Assembly (NCBI RefSeq): GCF_004799035.1
Contig: NZ_MWIO01000020.1
Coordinates: 49,984-113,983 of the forward strand
Direction: 5' to 3'
Origin: Rhodanobacter lindaniclasticus
GTDB lineage: Bacteria > Pseudomonadota > Gammaproteobacteria > Xanthomonadales > Rhodanobacteraceae
DNA length: 64,000 nucleotides
A program made the translations under genes and the position numbers. Below are positions 16,695-25,116 of the stretch, piece by piece (position 1 is the stretch's first letter; each line of letters begins with the position of its first letter). Below the pieces are notes generated by a model that saw nothing but the letters and a program-made list of their open reading frames with translations, was not told where the DNA came from and ran no database searches.

Positions 16695-17555
16695 ATGGCC
16701 GGAAAATTCGCGCGTAGCTGGGCGTTGATGAAGGCGAGCGCGGCGGTGCTGCGCTCGGACAAGTCGCTGCTGGTGTTCCCGTTGTTGTCGGGGCTGTGCA
16801 CGCTGCTGGTGGCGGCCAGCTTCCTGATTCCGGTGGGCGTGATGGTGATCGGCGGCGAGCATGCCGGCGCCGATTTCCACGAGCGCATGTCGGTCGGCAG
16901 TTACCTGCTGATGTTCGCGTTCTACCTGGTGCAGTACTTCGTGATCATCTTCTTCCAGACCGCGCTGACCGGCGTGGCGCTGATGCACCTGCGCGGCGAG
17001 CCGACCAGCGTGGGCGCGGGTTTTGCGCTGGCGCGTGCCAGGCTGCCGCAAATCCTCGGCTATGCGCTGATCGCCGCCACCGTCGGTCTGCTCCTGCGCA
17101 TGGTGCAGGAGCGCCTGGGCCTGATCGGCCGCTTCGTGGTCGGCCTGATCGGCCTGGCCTGGACGGTGGCCACCTTCCTGGTGGTGCCGGTGCTGGCGAG
17201 CAGGGACGTCGGCCCGATCGACGCGGTCAAGCACAGCGTGGAACTGCTCAAGCGCAGCTGGGGCGAGAACCTGATCGGTCAGGGCGGCATCGGCGTGGTG
17301 TTCGGCCTGCTGATATTTGTGGCGGTGCTGGTCGGCGCGCTGCTGGTCGGCGGCGCCATCGCCATGCATTCGATCGTGGCGGTGGTGGCGGCAGTGGTGA
17401 TCGTGGTGCTCGGCTTCATCCTGCTCGGGCTGATCCAGTCCGCGCTGCAAGGCATCTACGCGGCCGCGCTCTATCGCTATGCCGAGGCGGGCGAGGCCAG
17501 CGCGGGCTTCGACCAGGCCCTGTTGCAGCAGGCCTTCGCGCCGAAGAAGAAATGA
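16695..17555 (+). CDS. Integral membrane protein of unknown function (DUF6159-like)
   Basis: A 286-residue protein with a short basic N-terminus and about six hydrophobic segments (FPLLSGLCTLLVAASFLIPVG; SYLLMFAFYLVQYFVIIFF; GYALIAATVGLLLRM; FVVGLIGLAWTVATFLVVPVL; GIGVVFGLLIFVAVLVGALLVGG; IVAVVAAVVIVVLGFILLGL). Pattern and length resemble DUF6159 membrane proteins, whose role is unknown. The conserved-looking motif VKHSVELLKRSWGENLIGQGGIG follows TM4. ATG 16695 is preceded by GAGGGG at good spacing, better than the in-frame ATG at 16680. It is followed by a GTAG-type REP pair. Confidence 0.75.
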   Translation: MAGKFARSWALMKASAAVLRSDKSLLVFPLLSGLCTLLVAASFLIPVGVMVIGGEHAGADFHERMSVGSYLLMFAFYLVQYFVIIFFQTALTGVALMHLRGEPTSVGAGFALARARLPQILGYALIAATVGLLLRMVQERLGLIGRFVVGLIGLAWTVATFLVVPVLASRDVGPIDAVKHSVELLKRSWGENLIGQGGIGVVFGLLIFVAVLVGALLVGGAIAMHSIVAVVAAVVIVVLGFILLGLIQSALQGIYAAALYRYAEAGEASAGFDQALLQQAFAPKKK

Positions 17556-17583
17556 CGCTGCCGATTCACTCCGCCGGCACCCC

Positions 17584-17663
17584 GTAGGAGCCCGCTCGCG
17601 GGCGATGCTTTTGATCGGGATTCGGGATTCCAGGGTCGGAAAAGTATCGCCCGCGGTTCCTAC
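17584..17663. repeat. GTAG-type REP pair (BIME-like), class A
   Basis: Two inverted units head outward: the left starts GTAGGAGCCCGCTCGCGGGC (17584 on), the right is its near complement ending in CTAC (17663). Each unit has the GTAG head and a GC hairpin, as in the GTAG REPs (SMAG) of Stenotrophomonas and related Xanthomonadaceae mobilised by RAYT transposases. Between them is a short spacer with GGGATTCGGGATTC. The right GTAG gives the TAG stop codon of the next gene. No RAYT gene lies in the window. Confidence 0.8.
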
Positions 17664-18409
17664 ACCGAAAGAGTGCGTCCGCCATCCACCCGGATGATCT
17701 GGCCGGTGACGAACGGCGCGTCGCGCAGCAGCCACAGCACGGTGCCGGCCACGTCGTCGGGCGTGCCGGCACGCTGCAAAGGTGTGCGCGCGAGCATCGC
17801 CTGCTGGTCGTCATGGGGCTTGCCGTCGCTGGGCCACATCACCGCACCCGGAGCCACGCCGTTGACCCGTATCGCGGGCGCGAGGTCGAGCGCCAGCGAG
17901 CGGGTCATTGCCGCCAACGCGGCCTTGGCCATGCAGTACAGCGGATGGTCGGCGAGCGGGCGTTCGGCATAGATGTCGACCAGGTTGACGATGCTGCCGC
18001 GCGCGTCGCGCAGCGCCGGCAGCGCGGCCTGGCTCAGGAAGAACGGCGCGCGCGCGTTGGATGCAAACAGGGTTTCCCACTGCCCCTGCGTGGCCTCGGC
18101 GACCGGCGTGGGAAAGAACGCCGAGGCGTTGTTGACCAGCGCATCGAGCCGGCCGTAGTGCGCCACCACGCTCTGGACGGATGCCGCCAGTGCGGTCAGG
18201 TCGGCGAAGTCGGCCTGCACCAGCAGCACGCTGTCGGCGCGTGACGCCTGCAGTTCGTCGGCCAGCGTGCGCGCCTCGTCTGCCGAATGGCGATAGTGCA
18301 GCGCCAGGTCGTAGCCGGCCGCATGCAGGGTACGCGCGATCACCGCACCGACGCGGCGCGCGGCGCCGGTGATCAGCGCAACGGGGCGGTCATGGCGTGG
18401 CGTCATCAT
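17660..18409 (-). CDS. folM: SDR-family pteridine reductase (FolM-like)
   Basis: A 249-residue short-chain dehydrogenase/reductase. The N-terminal TGAARRVG (residues 15-22) replaces the usual TGxxxGIG with the Arg-containing form typical of pteridine reductases; LVNNASAFFPTP is near 90; the active site is Asp in LVDIYAERP with Tyr and Lys in LYCMAKAAL, the Asp-Tyr-Lys set of PTR1-type enzymes. It would reduce dihydrofolate or dihydromonapterin with NADPH. The location 1 kb after folK supports a pterin role. Its TAG stop is formed by the GTAG head of the adjacent REP. Symbol by function, not by strict orthology. Confidence 0.8.
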   Translation of the reverse strand: MMTPRHDRPVALITGAARRVGAVIARTLHAAGYDLALHYRHSADEARTLADELQASRADSVLLVQADFADLTALAASVQSVVAHYGRLDALVNNASAFFPTPVAEATQGQWETLFASNARAPFFLSQAALPALRDARGSIVNLVDIYAERPLADHPLYCMAKAALAAMTRSLALDLAPAIRVNGVAPGAVMWPSDGKPHDDQQAMLARTPLQRAGTPDDVAGTVLWLLRDAPFVTGQIIRVDGGRTLSV

Positions 18410-18460
18410 CGGTATCCGGCAGCGGGTCGGCGGCCAGCTTGCCGCAAAGCGGCGCGGGCG

Positions 18461-19132
18461 TCATCCGTGTGGCGGCATGGCGGCCTCATCGCGCGAGTCC
18501 TTGTCGTCGCCTGCTTCCCCGTCGAGCTGCTCCATCACGATGTCGCTTTCGAACAGCGCGATTGCAGTGCCGGCCACCTGGCGGGTGTCGTAGTAGGCGT
18601 AGGCGCCCACGCCGAGCGCGCCGATCGCCGGCAGCCAGCGCGAGGCGCCCTTGCCCAGCGTGCGCCGGGTCAGCTTGATGCCGATCTGTCGTGCGACGCG
18701 TTCGATCACGCCATGCGACATGCGCCGGAACACCAGCCGGTCGCCCATGCGCACCACCAGGTCGCGGAATGCCTGCGCCGCGGTGTGGCGGAACAGGCAC
18801 CACAGCATCTGTTCACGCCCCAGCGTGGCGTGGCGACCGTAGGCGGCGGCGATGTCGCTGACCATCTGCGCCTGAATCTTCCAGATCGCGATCAATTCCG
18901 GCAGCAGGGTCAGCCAGCCCAGCGGGCCCGGCGGCAGAGCCAGCGAACCGGCGGTGACGGCGGCACGCCGGGCGGCGCGGTCGGCCAGCCGGCGGGCCGC
19001 GGCGGCTGGCTGCGGGCTGTTGCCAACTTCGCTGTCGGGCACTTCGCTGACGAAGTCCAGGATCGCGCCGGTGATCCGACCGTGGGCGGCCGGCACGACG
19101 ACGGCGGGTACCTGCTTGCTGGGTTCGGTCAT
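18461..19132 (-). CDS. EcsC-family protein
   Basis: A 223-residue protein matching the EcsC family, named after a protein of the Bacillus ecsAB region; the molecular role is unknown. A hydrophobic, glycine/proline-rich stretch PPGPLGWLTLLPELIAIWKIQAQMV lies near residue 80 and a second hydrophobic run WLPAIGALGVGAYAYYDTRQVA near residue 175, so it may associate with the membrane. The frame is open further upstream to 19570, but the segment before MTEPSKQVPA has no protein character and overlaps the divergent receptor promoter; ATG 19132 is preferred. The acidic C-terminus (DGEAGDDKDSRDE) is probably disordered. Confidence 0.78.
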   Translation of the reverse strand: MTEPSKQVPAVVVPAAHGRITGAILDFVSEVPDSEVGNSPQPAAAARRLADRAARRAAVTAGSLALPPGPLGWLTLLPELIAIWKIQAQMVSDIAAAYGRHATLGREQMLWCLFRHTAAQAFRDLVVRMGDRLVFRRMSHGVIERVARQIGIKLTRRTLGKGASRWLPAIGALGVGAYAYYDTRQVAGTAIALFESDIVMEQLDGEAGDDKDSRDEAAMPPHG

Positions 19133-19262
19133 GCGTGGCTCCGATGGCGGACGCCGGACGCGCCCCGCGCCTTCGCAGTCTAGAGGCCGCGCGTGAAGCG
19201 CGGGCCAACCGTGCGGTCCCCTGCGTGACTTTCGGCTCGGGTGGGTCGCCGACACATATGGG

Positions 19263-19279
19263 AATGTTATAACATTACA
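19263..19279. promoter_or_regulatory. Zur-like operator in front of the TonB-dependent receptor
   Basis: AATGTTATAACATT (19263-19276) is a perfect 14-bp inverted repeat, and the overlapping TGTTATAACATTACA (19265-19279) matches the core gammaproteobacterial Zur pattern TGTTATAATATAACA at 13 of 15 positions. A looser outer repeat, GGGAAT (19260-19265) and ATTCCC (19284-19289), brackets it. The TATAAC inside the palindrome could be the -10 box, so a bound repressor would block the promoter. The ATG follows 26 bp later. The palindrome is seen; zinc control is inferred. Confidence 0.6.
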
Positions 19280-19304
19280 AATTATTCCCCGTCTCCGGTC
19301 TTCG

Positions 19305-21461
19305 ATGAAAGCCTCCCCGATTGCCCTGGCCCTCGCCGCCGCCCTGCTGGCGGGTGCGGTCCACGCCACCGAACCCACCCCGATGAATACCGGCGCGCCC
19401 GCCGCCGACGGCAGCGGCGGCGGGTCGCCGTTGCAGGTGCGGGAGCTGGGCGAAGTGTCGGTTTCCGCCGCGCTGGACCAGGCGCGCAATGTGCTGTCGC
19501 CGGACACCGGCTCCAGCCAGTACGTGATCGACCACAAGGCCATCGTGCAGCTGCCGCTGGGCGCGTCCACGCCGATGAACCAGGTGCTGCTGCAGGCGCC
19601 CGGCGTGGTGCAGGATTCCTACGGCGGCGTGCACGTGCGTGGCGACCACGCGAACCTGCAATACCGCATCAACGGCGTGATCATTCCCGAGTCGATCGGC
19701 GGCTTCGGCCAGAGCCTCGACGCGCACATGATCGACACCGTGACGCTGCTCGACGGCGCGCTGCCGGCGCAGTACGGCCTGCGTACCGCGGCGGTGGTCG
19801 ACATCACCACGCGCAGCGGGCGCGACCTCGGCGACGGCGGCAGCGTCGGCATCACCGGCGGAAGCAACGCCATGCTGAACCCGAGCGCGTCGGTCTGGGG
19901 CAGCAAGAATCGCTGGAGCTGGTTTTTCACCGGCAACTATCTGGAGAGTGACGCCGGCATCGAGAATCCCACGCCGAGCAAAAAGCCGATCCATGACCGC
20001 ACCAACCAGGTGAAGGGCTTCGGCGATATCAGCTACCTGATCGACGATGACACCCGCATGAGCCTGCTGTTCGGCGCCGCCAACAACCGCTACCAGATTC
20101 CGAACAACCCCGACCAGGTACCGGCGTTCGGCTATCTCGACACGGTTGATTTCGATTCCGCCGACCTCGACCAACGCCAGCGCGAGACCACCCGCTTCGG
20201 CGTGCTCGCGCTGCAGGGCAAGCTGGGCGTGACCGACTACCAGCTGTCGCTGGGCCAGCGCTACAGCCGCCTCGCCTACACGCCGGACCGGATCGGCGAG
20301 CTGATGTTCAACGGCGTGGCTTCCGCCGTAGGCCGCAGCAACCGCGCGAGCACCCTGCAGGCGGATTTCTCCACGCCGCTGGGCGGGCGCCACACCCTGC
20401 GCTACGGCATCTGGGGCAGTATCGAGCGTGCCGTCAGCGGCAACGATGCCTGGGTGTTTCCGGCCGATGCCGATGGCGAACAGACCAGCACCACGCCGAT
20501 CAATATTCTCGACGGCAGTCGTCTCGTCGCCAAAACCTGGTCGGCCTACGTGCAGGACGAATGGAGCCTCGGCGAGAACTGGACGCTGAACCTCGGCCTG
20601 CGCGGCGACCGCTACCAGCTGGTGCGCAGCGAGAGCCAGCTGAGTCCGCGCCTGGGCCTGGTCTGGCAGGCCGGCGGCGGCACCACCGTGCACGCGGGCT
20701 ACTCGCGCTACTTCACCCCGCCGGCGACCGAAATGATCGCCAGCAGCAACATCGCGAAGTTCGACGGCACCACCAACGCCGTGGCGGACAGCGGCAACAA
20801 CACGCCGCTGGCCGAGCGTTCGGGCTATTTCGATGCGGGCATCCAGCAACGCCTCGGCGAAGCCTGGACGCTGGGCGTGGACGCGTACTACCGCAAGGTG
20901 CGGCGCCTGCAGGACGAGGGCCAGTTCGGCTCCGCCCTAGTCTACTCCACCTTCAACTACGCCGACGGGCGGGTGAAGGGCGTGGAGTTCACCGTCAACT
21001 ACGAGCAGGGGCCGCTGTCGGCGTATTTCAATGCGTCGCTGGGCAAGGCCATCGGCAAACGCATCATCAGCAGCCAGTACAACTTCGCACCGGATGACCT
21101 GGTCTGGGTCAGCCGGCACTGGATCTTTCTCGACCATGACCAGAAACTCACCTCGTCCGGTGGCGTCAGCTATGCGCTGGATGACGCCACCCGCCTCGGC
21201 GCCAACTACCTGTACGGCAGCGGCTTGCGCAAGGACGGCACGGTGCCGAACGGCGCCACGCTGCCGGCGTACTTCCAGCTCAACCTCAACGTCGCGCATG
21301 ATTTCGTGATCGACGGCTTCGGCCGGTTGCATGCGCAACTGGCGCTGATCAACGCGCTGGATCGCACCTACGAGCTGCGTGACGGCAGCGGCATCGGTGT
21401 CGGCGCGCCGCAGTTCGGGCCGCGCCGCGGCGTGTACCTGGGCCTGCAGAAGGATTTCTGA
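19305..21461 (+). CDS. TonB-dependent outer-membrane receptor, possibly zinc-responsive
   Basis: A 718-residue receptor: signal peptide (1-22, ALLAGAVHA), a possible TonB box near ELGEVSVSA (about residue 50), plug domain (about 60-165, with LLQAPGVVQDSYGGVHVRGDHANLQYRINGV as its core, including the sequence before VVDITTRSGRDLG) and a 22-strand type barrel ending in Phe (LGLQKDF). There is no N-terminal signalling domain or carboxypeptidase-like extension. The substrate cannot be read from the sequence; the Zur-like operator upstream suggests zinc or a zinc chelate. It stands alone, with a REP pair after its stop. Confidence 0.88.
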   Translation: MKASPIALALAAALLAGAVHATEPTPMNTGAPAADGSGGGSPLQVRELGEVSVSAALDQARNVLSPDTGSSQYVIDHKAIVQLPLGASTPMNQVLLQAPGVVQDSYGGVHVRGDHANLQYRINGVIIPESIGGFGQSLDAHMIDTVTLLDGALPAQYGLRTAAVVDITTRSGRDLGDGGSVGITGGSNAMLNPSASVWGSKNRWSWFFTGNYLESDAGIENPTPSKKPIHDRTNQVKGFGDISYLIDDDTRMSLLFGAANNRYQIPNNPDQVPAFGYLDTVDFDSADLDQRQRETTRFGVLALQGKLGVTDYQLSLGQRYSRLAYTPDRIGELMFNGVASAVGRSNRASTLQADFSTPLGGRHTLRYGIWGSIERAVSGNDAWVFPADADGEQTSTTPINILDGSRLVAKTWSAYVQDEWSLGENWTLNLGLRGDRYQLVRSESQLSPRLGLVWQAGGGTTVHAGYSRYFTPPATEMIASSNIAKFDGTTNAVADSGNNTPLAERSGYFDAGIQQRLGEAWTLGVDAYYRKVRRLQDEGQFGSALVYSTFNYADGRVKGVEFTVNYEQGPLSAYFNASLGKAIGKRIISSQYNFAPDDLVWVSRHWIFLDHDQKLTSSGGVSYALDDATRLGANYLYGSGLRKDGTVPNGATLPAYFQLNLNVAHDFVIDGFGRLHAQLALINALDRTYELRDGSGIGVGAPQFGPRRGVYLGLQKDF

Positions 21462-21506
21462 AGGGCCGGAAACAGGAAATCGGAACGGCGAGAAACGTCG
21501 GGCCGC

Positions 21507-21574
21507 GTAGGGCGGGCACTGCCCGCCGCCGTGTGTTGCGGGATCAAAGGCCGGCGGGCAGTGCCCGCCCCGCC
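21507..21574. repeat. GTAG-type REP pair (BIME-like), class B, right unit degenerate
   Basis: The left unit is GTAG (21507-21510) followed by the palindrome GGCGGGCACTGCCCGCC; after a short spacer comes the inverted copy GGCGGGCAGTGCCCGCC (21553-21569), but its CTAC end is lost (CCGCC follows). The same unit occurs at 58159-58238. It begins 46 bp after the receptor stop codon and may also stabilise or terminate that transcript, as the stems are strong, although no T-run follows. Confidence 0.8.
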
Positions 21575-21636
21575 ATTGCTCTGACGGTTGCGGGCCATCC
21601 GTTATGCTTGCCGCGTTTTCATCACCGGCAAGACCG

Positions 21637-22824
21637 ATGCCCTCCCGCCTCCCCGAACCGAGCGCCGACGAACGCGCCCATTCCGACCGCCTGCTGCAGT
21701 TGCTGCGCGAGCAGATCGCCTCGCACGGGCCGATGCCGTTCTCGCAGTACATGGAGCGTTGCCTGTATGCGCCGGGCTTGGGCTATTACAGCGCCGGACG
21801 GACCAAATTCGGCGCGGCCGGCGATTTCGTCACCGCGCCGGAACTGGGTGAATTGTTCGCGCGCTGCGTGGTAAGTGCGCTGCAGCCGGTGCTGGCGATG
21901 CTGGGCGAGGAAGCCGACTTCCTCGAACTCGGCGGCGGCAGCGGCGCGTTTGCCGAGGCTGCGCTGAAGGCACTGGCGGCGAGCGACACCTTGCCGCGGC
22001 GCTACCTGATCCTGGAGCCCAGTGCCGACCTGCGCGAGCGCCAGTGCGAACGTCTGCAGGCGAACCTGCCGGCGGAACTCAACGCCCGCGTGGCGTGGCT
22101 GGATCGACCGCCCGAGCAGGAGTGGCGCGGCGTGCTGTTCGCCAACGAGGTGATCGACGCGCTGCCGGCCACCCGTTTCGTGATGCGCGAGGGCGAGGTG
22201 TTCGAGGAATACGTGGCGCTGGACGGCGAGGGGCGGCTGCTGCGCGTCGATCGTCCCGCCGATGCGCTGGTCGCCGGCGCGGTGCGCCATGTCGAACGCG
22301 ACCTCGGCGCAGAGTTCGTCGACGGCTACCGCTCCGAATTGCTGCCACAGTTGCCGTACTGGATCCAGGCCGTGGCCGGCTCGCTGGTCGCCGGCGTGAT
22401 GCTGTTCGTCGATTACGGCTACGTGCGCCGCGAGTACTATCTGCCGGAGCGCGACGAAGGCACCTTGATGGCGCACTACCGCCACCACGCGCACAACGAT
22501 CCGCTGTACCTGCCGGGCCTGAACGACCTCACCGCGTCGGTTGACTTCACCGCGCTGGCCGAGGCCGGCAACAGCGCCGGCTTCGGCGTGGCGGCGTACA
22601 TGCCGCAGGCGCAGTTCCTGATCGGCGCAGGCTTGCAGCAGGTGTTCGAGCAGTTGCAGCCGGCCGACGAACGCGGCCGCCTCCAGCTGGCGCAGCAGGT
22701 GAAGAAGCTGATGCTGCCCGAGCAGATGGGCGAGCGCTTCCAGGCGATGCTTCTGGCACGCGGCCTGGAAGCGCTGCCGTTGCCGGCCGAGCTGCTGGCC
22801 GCCGATCAGGGCGGCCGGCTCTGA
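21637..22824 (+). CDS. SAM-dependent methyltransferase, MidA/NDUFAF7 (DUF185) family
   Basis: A 395-residue protein related to NDUFAF7, the mitochondrial arginine methyltransferase needed for complex I assembly; bacterial members are not well characterised. The N-terminus has the family block GPMPFSQYMERCLYAPGLGYYS and GDFVTAPELGELFA; SAM-binding motif I is FLELGGGSGAFAEAAL near residue 105; VLFANEVIDALPATRF is the typical post-motif; FVDYGYVRREYY and HAHNDPLYLPGLNDLTASVDF follow. ATG 21637 is used; an in-frame ATG at 21604 is possible but lies in what may be promoter sequence (TATGCT). It is 2 bp from the convergent sulfatase gene. Confidence 0.87.
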   Translation: MPSRLPEPSADERAHSDRLLQLLREQIASHGPMPFSQYMERCLYAPGLGYYSAGRTKFGAAGDFVTAPELGELFARCVVSALQPVLAMLGEEADFLELGGGSGAFAEAALKALAASDTLPRRYLILEPSADLRERQCERLQANLPAELNARVAWLDRPPEQEWRGVLFANEVIDALPATRFVMREGEVFEEYVALDGEGRLLRVDRPADALVAGAVRHVERDLGAEFVDGYRSELLPQLPYWIQAVAGSLVAGVMLFVDYGYVRREYYLPERDEGTLMAHYRHHAHNDPLYLPGLNDLTASVDFTALAEAGNSAGFGVAAYMPQAQFLIGAGLQQVFEQLQPADERGRLQLAQQVKKLMLPEQMGERFQAMLLARGLEALPLPAELLAADQGGRL

Positions 22825-22825
22825 G

Positions 22826-25057
22826 CTAGCCCGTGACTTGCGCGGCGGCCGTCGATGTGGCCGGCGCCGGCGCCGATGTGGCCGGCGCGGGCACCGACGC
22901 AGCAGGCGCAGGCACGGAGGCGGCCGGCGCCGGCAGCGGCTCCACCTTCGTCGAATCCTCCGGCCGCCGCCGCATCGCGCCGCTGGCGAACTGCTCGCTG
23001 GCCACCTGGTAATACGCCACCGCGTCGTCGATCAGCGATTGCCGCAGCGGCTGTGCCGGCGTGGCGTCGCCGGTAGCGTAGTCCGGCTTGAGCTGTTCCA
23101 GCCGGCGCCGCGGTTCCAGGATGGTGAGCACGTCGTCCTGCAGATAGCCGAGCTTTTCGTAGGTGCCGGGGAAAGCGTGTTCACGTTCCGGCGGCAGCGC
23201 GAACAGGTCGTGGCCGAAGAAGCGCGTGCGGTAGCTGAAATTGAGCATGCCCAGCAGGGTCGGCGGGATGTCCAGCTGGCCCATCAGCCGCTGCACGCGT
23301 TCGGGCTTGAAGTGTGCCGGCGCGTAGATCCACAGCGGGATGTGGTAGCGGTTGATCGGCAGGCTGGTCTTGCCCGCACTGGAGGCACAGTGATCGGCGG
23401 TGATCACGAACACGGTGTCGTCGAAATACGGCTTGGCGCGCGCACGTTTGATGAAATCGCCGATCGCCCAGTCGGTGTAGGCCACCGCGCCGGCGCGTGA
23501 CTGGTTGGGAAACTTCACCCGGTTGTCGGGGAAGGTGTACGGCCGGTGGTTGGAGGTGGTCATGATGTGCAGGAAGAACGGCTTGCCCTGCGCGTGGATC
23601 TCGTCCATCTGGCCCAGCGCCAGCGTGTACAGATCCTCGTCGGCCACGCCCCATACGTTCTGGCCGTGGATGGTGGCGTCCTTGGGGATGTCGCGCCGAT
23701 CCACGTCGCGGTAGCCGTTGTGGCCGAAGAAGTAGTTCATGTTGTCGAACTGGCCGTAGCCGCCGTAGACGAAGTCCGACTGGTAGCCGCGATCGTTGAA
23801 GATGCTCGCCAGCGAGAACAGGTCCTCGTTGTCGTGCTCGCGGATCAGCGAATCGCCCGGCGTCGGCGGCACGGACAGCGCCAGCGCCTCCAGCCCGCGC
23901 ACCGTGCGCGTGCCGTTGGCGTAGAGGTTGTCGAAGAACACGCTGTGGTCGACCAGCGAATCAAGGTACGGGGTGAGTTGCTCCCGGTTGCCGAACGTGC
24001 CCAGGTAATCGCCGGACAGGCTTTCCACGCTGATCAGCACCACGTTGAGGTGCTTCTCCGGCCCCGCGTGGCGGATCGCGCGGGTGAGGTCGCGCGGGTC
24101 GTCGCTGATGAAGGTGGCATCCGGCGTCTGCAGCAGTTGGCGCAGTCGCGCATAGGCCTGGTCGTCGGGCAGGGTGCGGTAGAACTTGGCGTAGTCCAGA
24201 TGCGAGGAGCGGAACGCGGCGAAGAACTGGTAGATGCCGTTGCCGGCCAGTTCGTCGACGTAGGTGTTGCCGGTGCGATCCTTCATGCCGCCGTTGACGG
24301 CGAACACGGAGACCACCGTCAGTGCCAGCCACAGCAGCACCAGCTTGCCGCGCTGCCACACCCGGCTGCCGCTGTCGCGCGCGCGCAGGCCACGGCGGCC
24401 GACGAAGAAGATCACCAGCGCCAGCACCACCAGCAGCGCCAGCCAGCGCCAGATCGGGTAGGACTCCCGGATGTTGCCGATCACCTCGGTGGTGTAGACC
24501 AGATAGTCCACCGCGATGAAGTTGAAGCGCACGCTGAACTCGTTCCAGAACACGAGTTCGGACGCGGCGATGAACAACAGGCCGTAGACCAGCAGCAGCC
24601 CGAAGCCGTACACCACCCACTGGCCGACGCGCGAGGTGTAGGTGAACCCCGCCAGCGGCAGCACGAACAGGAACGGCAGGATCGCCGGCCAGGTCACCTT
24701 GAGGCTGGCGTGGTAGATCAGGTGCAGGGCGCCGACACACAGCACGCAGGCGAGCGCCACGCAGAACGCATACAGCAGCCAGCGCAGCAGCGGCGGCGTG
24801 CGGCCCGAGCGGGTCGGCACCAGCCACAGCAGCAGCACCATCGGCCAGGCCAGGTAAACGAAGGTCACCAGGTCGTAGCCCAGCCCCATGCCGAACGCGT
24901 AGAGCAGATTCCGCGGCGTGTGCGGCACGTTGCTGCCGGACATCACCAGCAGCACCACGCGGGTGACGAAGCTGATCGCCAGGTAGGTGATGCCCAACCA
25001 CCACAGCGGTCGGAAGCGCAGACGCAGCGGCGAAGGCGTGGTGAACAGGTCGGACAC
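22826..25057 (-). CDS. LTA synthase-like membrane sulfatase (phosphoglycerol transferase family)
   Basis: A 743-residue inner-membrane protein. Five hydrophobic segments lie in about residues 10-270, then a periplasmic sulfatase/alkaline phosphatase-fold domain (about 310-640) with VVLISVESLSGDYLG (metal Glu), the catalytic Thr in NGTRTVRGLEAL, metal ligands in TADHCASSAGK and HIPLWIYAP. Related proteins move phosphoglycerol to membrane-derived glucans, or phosphoethanolamine to lipids; the substrate here is unknown. The C-terminal 50 residues are a Pro-Ala-Ser/Thr repeat. The start is GTG 25057 (MSDLFTTP) with GCTGGAG before it; the open frame upstream overlaps cca and is not used. Confidence 0.85.
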   Translation of the reverse strand: MSDLFTTPSPLRLRFRPLWWLGITYLAISFVTRVVLLVMSGSNVPHTPRNLLYAFGMGLGYDLVTFVYLAWPMVLLLWLVPTRSGRTPPLLRWLLYAFCVALACVLCVGALHLIYHASLKVTWPAILPFLFVLPLAGFTYTSRVGQWVVYGFGLLLVYGLLFIAASELVFWNEFSVRFNFIAVDYLVYTTEVIGNIRESYPIWRWLALLVVLALVIFFVGRRGLRARDSGSRVWQRGKLVLLWLALTVVSVFAVNGGMKDRTGNTYVDELAGNGIYQFFAAFRSSHLDYAKFYRTLPDDQAYARLRQLLQTPDATFISDDPRDLTRAIRHAGPEKHLNVVLISVESLSGDYLGTFGNREQLTPYLDSLVDHSVFFDNLYANGTRTVRGLEALALSVPPTPGDSLIREHDNEDLFSLASIFNDRGYQSDFVYGGYGQFDNMNYFFGHNGYRDVDRRDIPKDATIHGQNVWGVADEDLYTLALGQMDEIHAQGKPFFLHIMTTSNHRPYTFPDNRVKFPNQSRAGAVAYTDWAIGDFIKRARAKPYFDDTVFVITADHCASSAGKTSLPINRYHIPLWIYAPAHFKPERVQRLMGQLDIPPTLLGMLNFSYRTRFFGHDLFALPPEREHAFPGTYEKLGYLQDDVLTILEPRRRLEQLKPDYATGDATPAQPLRQSLIDDAVAYYQVASEQFASGAMRRRPEDSTKVEPLPAPAASVPAPAASVPAPATSAPAPATSTAAAQVTG

Positions 25058-25116
25058 GGATGACTCCAGCGGGTTGGCCGATCCCCCGATCGGCAATCCG
25101 CTCTTTATACCGCGGA

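Noticed and set aside
17584..17663. The inverted repeats here and at 21507 and 58159 as a CRISPR-like or transposon-end structure.
   Set aside because: Only paired, palindromic units without regular spacers or target duplications; they fit GTAG REPs.
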